Shown here: piece after piece, positions 59,962 through 64,000 of the stretch
Layout: every line of letters begins with the position of its first letter
How positions within the stretch are numbered: position 1 is the first letter of the stretch
Assembly (NCBI RefSeq): GCF_021049285.1
Contig: NZ_CP088017.1
Coordinates: 3,359,380-3,423,379, forward strand
Direction: 5' to 3'
DNA: 64,000 nucleotides
From: Ruania halotolerans
GTDB taxonomy: Bacteria; Actinomycetota; Actinomycetes; Actinomycetales; Beutenbergiaceae
The notes under the pieces: model-generated
The model's database searches: none
What the model saw: only the letters and a program-made list of their open reading frames with translations
Told to the model about the DNA's origin: nothing
Translations under genes and position numbers: made by a program

Positions 59962-62621
59962 CGCTGCACCTCCGTGCTGAGGGCGGTCAAGTCCACCACG
60001 GACCCTGCCCCGGCGCCGAGCATCCGATGGACCGAGGAGCCGGGTGAGTGCTGCGGCAGCCAGACCACGCGGTCGGGCATCGTCGTGATCGCGGCCGGAA
60101 GCTCGATCGATCCGGCGGGTCCGCTCACCCGGACCAGATCGCCGTCCGAGACCCCCACCTCGGCGGCGGTACCTGCCGAGAGCATGGCCACGGGCCGGCG
60201 CGCCGTTCCAGCCAAGTGTGGCTCGCCGTCCTGACCGCGTGCCGAATCGAGCTGCATCCGCCAGGACGCAAGGACTGCGCCACCGGCACCGACCTCGGGC
60301 GCACCCGAGGGCGCGACCTGCGGTGCCGCGGGATGAGTTCCATCCCAGCCGCTGAACTCAGCCAATTCTGCGTGCAGTGCCTCCAGGCTTCGCCCACCGA
60401 GCTGCGCGCCGGCGGCCGTGGCCACCATGTCGAGCACCCGGGAATCGCTGAGCCCGCCTTCGAACACCGGGGCGAACGGGCGGGGCCGCCCTTCCCAGGT
60501 GAGGAAGGTGCCGCCCTTGTGGGTGGGCGGGGCCACGGGGAACACCACGTCCGCGTGGTCGGTCACAGCGGAGCGGCGCACCTCGAGCTGGATGACGGTC
60601 CCGGCGGCGGACAGCGCCTGCTCCGCCAATGCCGGGTCGGGGAGGTCCTCAAGGTCCACACCGCCCACCAGCAATGCACCGAGCTCGCCATCGCGAGCGG
60701 CTTCCAAGATGCCGGTGAGATCGCGACCGCTCGCCTCAGGCAGGGAGTCAACACCCCAGACGGCGCAGACATCCACGCGGGCCTGGGCGTCGGCGACGGG
60801 CCGGCCGCCAGGTAGCAGCCCGGGCAGCAGCCCGGCCTCCACCGCGCCGCGGTCCCCCGCACGCCGGGGCACCCACGCCACCCGCGCACCGGTCTCTGCG
60901 GCCAGCCGCAGGAGGGCAGTGAAGGCACCCGGAACGCCGGCCAGCCGCTCACCGGCGAGGATCACGGTCCCCTCGGTGCGCACGCGCTCACTCAGTGCAG
61001 AAAGCGGCGAGGCGGAACTGTCCTCCTCGCGGGAAGGCGCCGGAACGCCGTCGGCCAGCGAGGCGAGCACCTCGGCCTCACCACCTGGGACGGTGTGCAG
61101 CACCTCGGCGCGCAGTTTGGTGCTGCCACGGCTGGTGAGGGGCGCGATCGCGTTGACGTGCACCGTCCCTGCCAGCACACCCTTACGCAGGCGCAGGAAG
61201 ATCGTGCCCGCTTCCTCTTCGGGCTCGAACCCGACGAGGAGCACTTCCCCCGCCGTCTCGAGGTCAGTGAAGGTCACGTCCATTCCGGTGCCGGCCACGC
61301 GGTGGGCGAGGAAGTCAGCCTCCTCTGCCGAGTGTGCCCGCGCCCGGAAGTCGACATCGTTGGTGCCGAGCACCACGCGGGCGAACTTCGACCAGGCGTA
61401 GGCGTCCTCGACAGTCAGCCGGCCCCCGGGGAGTACGCCCACGCCGGAGCTGTGACGGGCGGCCGTGAGCGCTTGTGCCGCCAGGTGCGCCGCCTCGGAC
61501 CAACTGGTGGGGACCAGTTCACCGGTCTGCTCATCTCGCACCAGCGGGCTGGTGAGCACATCCGGTGCACTCTGCCAGGCGAACGCGAACCGGTCCTTAT
61601 CGGTGATCCACTCCTCGTTCACTCCCGGGTCGTCTCCGGCGAGGCGGCGCATCACTACACCGCGGCGGTGGTCGATCCGGATGGCGCTCCCGCATGCGTC
61701 GTGCTCGCCGATGGAGGGCGTGGAGACCAGATCGAACGGACGGGACCGGAACCGGTAGGCAGCCGAGGTGAGTGCGCCCACGGGGCAGATCTGCACAGTG
61801 TTGCCGGAGAAGTAGGACGCGAACGGGCGGCCCGATGCATCCAGGGCGGCCTCGCCCATCGTCGGAGTGCTCTCCCCAGTACCGGCGATCAGCGCAGCAC
61901 GCCCCCCGGGCCCGACGGTGCCGTCGTCGGTGGCCTGCACCCCACCGGCGAAGCCGAGGATGGCCTCGTCGAAACGGCCGATCTGCTGCGCCGGCAATCC
62001 GTGGTCGTCCCCGTGTGGGGTCCCACCACCCCGGCCTTGCAGGTCGATGAACGTATCGCCGGCGATCTCATCGGAGAACCGGGTGCAGCGTTGGCACAGG
62101 ATGCACCGATCCCGGTCGAGCAGGATCTGGGTGGAGATCTTGATCGGCTTCGGGAAGGTGCGCTTGACCCCAGTGAAGCGGGAGGTGCCGCTGCCGTTGG
62201 AGAGTGCCTGATTCTGCAGTGGGCACTCGCCGCCCTTGTCACAGACCGGGCAGTCCAACGGATGGTTGATCAACAGGAACTCGATCTGCCCGCGCTGCGC
62301 CTTCTCGGCCACCGCCGAGGAGTGCTGGGTACTCACCTGCATCCCCGGCATCACCTCCAGGGTGCAGGAGGTCTGCGGTTTCGGCATGGGGCGCACGTTG
62401 CCCTCACGGTCCGGTGCAGCCACCTCCACCAGACATTGCCGGCAAGCGCCGGCCGGCTTGAGCAGCGGGTGGTCACAGAATCGTGGGATCTGCACACCGA
62501 TCTGCTCGGCCGCGCGGATCACCAGGGTGCCCTTGGGTACGGACACCTCAACGCCGTCGATGGTGAGGGTGACGTCGTCAGGCTTCGTGACGGCGTCGGT
62601 CGTCGTGGCAGGAGCGGTCAT
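59958..62621 (-). CDS. nuoG: NADH-quinone oxidoreductase subunit G
   Basis: 887 residues. Cluster motifs: [2Fe-2S] N1b with Cys49/60/63/86, [4Fe-4S] N5 with His120 and Cys124/127/133, and N6-type with Cys173/176/179 plus a fourth Cys in [10 protein letters not shown]. The C-terminal molybdopterin-like fold is partly degenerate, as usual in complex I. The optional N7 cluster motif is not evident. Start overlaps the nuoF stop (ATGA). Confidence 0.95.
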   Translation of the reverse strand: MTAPATTTDAVTKPDDVTLTIDGVEVSVPKGTLVIRAAEQIGVQIPRFCDHPLLKPAGACRQCLVEVAAPDREGNVRPMPKPQTSCTLEVMPGMQVSTQHSSAVAEKAQRGQIEFLLINHPLDCPVCDKGGECPLQNQALSNGSGTSRFTGVKRTFPKPIKISTQILLDRDRCILCQRCTRFSDEIAGDTFIDLQGRGGGTPHGDDHGLPAQQIGRFDEAILGFAGGVQATDDGTVGPGGRAALIAGTGESTPTMGEAALDASGRPFASYFSGNTVQICPVGALTSAAYRFRSRPFDLVSTPSIGEHDACGSAIRIDHRRGVVMRRLAGDDPGVNEEWITDKDRFAFAWQSAPDVLTSPLVRDEQTGELVPTSWSEAAHLAAQALTAARHSSGVGVLPGGRLTVEDAYAWSKFARVVLGTNDVDFRARAHSAEEADFLAHRVAGTGMDVTFTDLETAGEVLLVGFEPEEEAGTIFLRLRKGVLAGTVHVNAIAPLTSRGSTKLRAEVLHTVPGGEAEVLASLADGVPAPSREEDSSASPLSALSERVRTEGTVILAGERLAGVPGAFTALLRLAAETGARVAWVPRRAGDRGAVEAGLLPGLLPGGRPVADAQARVDVCAVWGVDSLPEASGRDLTGILEAARDGELGALLVGGVDLEDLPDPALAEQALSAAGTVIQLEVRRSAVTDHADVVFPVAPPTHKGGTFLTWEGRPRPFAPVFEGGLSDSRVLDMVATAAGAQLGGRSLEALHAELAEFSGWDGTHPAAPQVAPSGAPEVGAGGAVLASWRMQLDSARGQDGEPHLAGTARRPVAMLSAGTAAEVGVSDGDLVRVSGPAGSIELPAAITTMPDRVVWLPQHSPGSSVHRMLGAGAGSVVDLTALSTEVQR

Positions 62622-63919
62622 GACGTCACTCCGATAGCGGTGTTGGCTTCGTAGGGGAACAGCTCCCAGGCGGGGGTGTGCAGACCCTGCTCGAACTCGG
62701 AGCGGAAGTACTTGATCGCGCTCTTGACGGGTGTGGCGGCGGCGTCGCCGAGGGCGCAGAACGACCTTCCCTCAATGTTGCCGGCCACATCGAGCAGCAG
62801 GTCGATATCGGATTCGGTGCCCTGGCCGGCCTCGATGCGCTGCAGGATCTGCTTCAACCAGAAGGTCCCCTCGCGGCAGGGCGTGCACTTGCCACAGGAC
62901 TCGTGCTGGTAGAAGTCGATCCATCGGGTCACGCAGCGCACCACTGAGGTGGTCTCGTCAAAGATCTGCAGAGCGCGGGTGGCAAGCATCGAGCCCGCTG
63001 CACCGACCGACTCATAATCGAGCACCACATCGAGGTGCTCATCGGTCAGGATCGGGGTGGAGGATCCACCCGGGGTCCAGAACTTCAAGCGATGGCCATC
63101 ACGGACTCCGCCGGCCATGTCGAGCAGCTCACGGAACGTGATTCCGAGCGGGGCCTCGTACTGCCCCGGCCGGGTGACGTGTCCGGAGAGGGAGAACAGG
63201 CCGTGTCCCTTGGACTTCTCCGTGCCCATGCCCGCGAACCAATCCGCGCCGCGGCGCACGATCTGCGGCACCGAGGCGATGCTCTCCACGTTGTTCACCA
63301 CGGTGGGGCGCGCGTACAGGCCCGCCACCGCGGGGAACGGAGGCTTGAGCCGGGGCTGGCCGCGCCGGCCCTCCAGGGAGTCCAACAGTGCGGTCTCCTC
63401 ACCGCAGATGTAGGCGCCCGCGCCGGCGTGCACGGTGACCTCGAGGTCATAGCCGGTACCGAGGACGTCGTTGCCGAGGAACCCTGCCTCTTTCGCCTCT
63501 CGGACGGCCGCGAGCAGGCGCCGGTAGACGTGCACGACTTCTCCACGCAGGTAGATGAAGGCGTGGTTGCAGCCGATCGCGACGGCGGTGATCGCCACTC
63601 CCTCAAGAAGGGCGTGCGGGTTCGCCAGCATCAGCGGGATGTCCTTGCAGGTCCCAGGTTCGGACTCATCCGCATTGACCACGAGGTAGCGGGGGCCACC
63701 GTCCGGTTTCGGCAGGAAGCTCCACTTCAGGCCCGTCGGGAAGCCGGCTCCGCCGCGACCGCGCAGTCCGGAGTCCTTCACCATGGTGATCAGATCCGCT
63801 GGGTCGGTCGTCATGGCCGTGCGCAGACCGTCATAGCCGTGCCGGGACACATAGGTGTCCAACTTCCACGACTGCGGTGCGTCCCAGATATCGCTCAGGA
63901 TCGGTGCGAGGGTACTCAT
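62618..63919 (-). CDS. nuoF: NADH-quinone oxidoreductase subunit F
   Basis: 433 residues; binds FMN and NADH and carries cluster N3. NADH site [15 protein letters not shown] (54-68), FMN region [16 protein letters not shown] (78-93), cluster Cys342/345/348 ([13 protein letters not shown]) and Cys388. All ligands intact. Entry point of electrons into the complex. Start overlaps the nuoE stop (ATGA). Confidence 0.97.
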   Translation of the reverse strand: MSTLAPILSDIWDAPQSWKLDTYVSRHGYDGLRTAMTTDPADLITMVKDSGLRGRGGAGFPTGLKWSFLPKPDGGPRYLVVNADESEPGTCKDIPLMLANPHALLEGVAITAVAIGCNHAFIYLRGEVVHVYRRLLAAVREAKEAGFLGNDVLGTGYDLEVTVHAGAGAYICGEETALLDSLEGRRGQPRLKPPFPAVAGLYARPTVVNNVESIASVPQIVRRGADWFAGMGTEKSKGHGLFSLSGHVTRPGQYEAPLGITFRELLDMAGGVRDGHRLKFWTPGGSSTPILTDEHLDVVLDYESVGAAGSMLATRALQIFDETTSVVRCVTRWIDFYQHESCGKCTPCREGTFWLKQILQRIEAGQGTESDIDLLLDVAGNIEGRSFCALGDAAATPVKSAIKYFRSEFEQGLHTPAWELFPYEANTAIGVTS

Positions 63920-64000
63920 CGGTCGGTCCCCTTCTCGTCTGTCTCCGCCACGGTCTCGGCCGAGGTGTCCGCCGGCGTGCTCGGCTCGCGCTCGGCGCTG
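63916..64000 (-). CDS. nuoE: NADH-quinone oxidoreductase subunit E, C-terminal end
   Basis: Only the last 28 codons are in the window: an acidic Ser/Glu/Thr-rich tail (SAEREPSTPADTSAETVAET, then DEKGTDR) ending at TGA 63916. Identity rests on position directly upstream of nuoF with the ATGA overlap used throughout this operon. The thioredoxin-like [2Fe-2S] domain lies outside. Confidence 0.75.
   Translation of the reverse strand, partial: SAEREPSTPADTSAETVAETDEKGTDR

Overview
The window is a contiguous piece of a high-GC actinobacterial chromosome. The gene content and order (S10-spc cluster with map-adk-secY, str operon, rpoBC, rplKAJL-nusG-secE, a full-length nuo operon ending in a polyprenyl synthase, a HadA/HadB-like MaoC pair beside rpmG, FprA-type ferredoxin reductase, many GTG/TTG starts and probable leaderless genes) point to Actinomycetota, most likely a Micrococcales-type lineage such as the Ruaniaceae, Bogoriellaceae or Beutenbergiaceae. 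The family assignment is inference; the phylum is well supported.

Layout. 1-12,600: the S10 and spc ribosomal-protein clusters, all on the minus strand, from rpsJ (12,207) down to secY, adk and the start of map, which runs off the left edge. 12,600-17,000: the str operon, also minus (rpsL-rpsG-fusA-tuf). 17,386-19,985: a plus-strand three-gene ABC-2 exporter cassette sitting between the str operon and rpoC. 20,000-28,000: rpoB and rpoC (minus). 28,000-32,350: rplL, rplJ, rplA, rplK, nusG, secE and tRNA-Trp (minus). Thus about 32 kb is almost entirely central information-processing machinery, with recognisable promoters, leaders and terminator hairpins between operons.

32,400-44,200 is a more lineage-specific stretch: an OmpR-type two-component system, a NarL-type two-component system tail-to-tail with it, a DUF6069-like membrane protein, two paralogous exported low-complexity proteins (one with a 54-bp tandem repeat), an APH-family kinase-like protein, an adenosine deaminase, murB, and a divergent LacI regulator/MFS transporter pair. 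The two exported-protein transcription units are both associated with the same 16-bp palindrome, ATGAGAG-N2-CTCTCAT. This is the best candidate in the window for an undescribed regulated system.

44,200-50,300 holds the MaoC pair, rpmG, tRNA-Met, tRNA-Thr, a 57-residue unknown protein, tRNA-Tyr, yajQ, htpX, fprA and rarD. 50,360-64,000 is the NADH:quinone oxidoreductase operon (nuoE partial through nuoN, minus strand), closely packed with 4-nt overlaps, followed by a polyprenyl diphosphate synthase that probably makes the menaquinone side chain. No CRISPR array, prophage or insertion sequence was seen.
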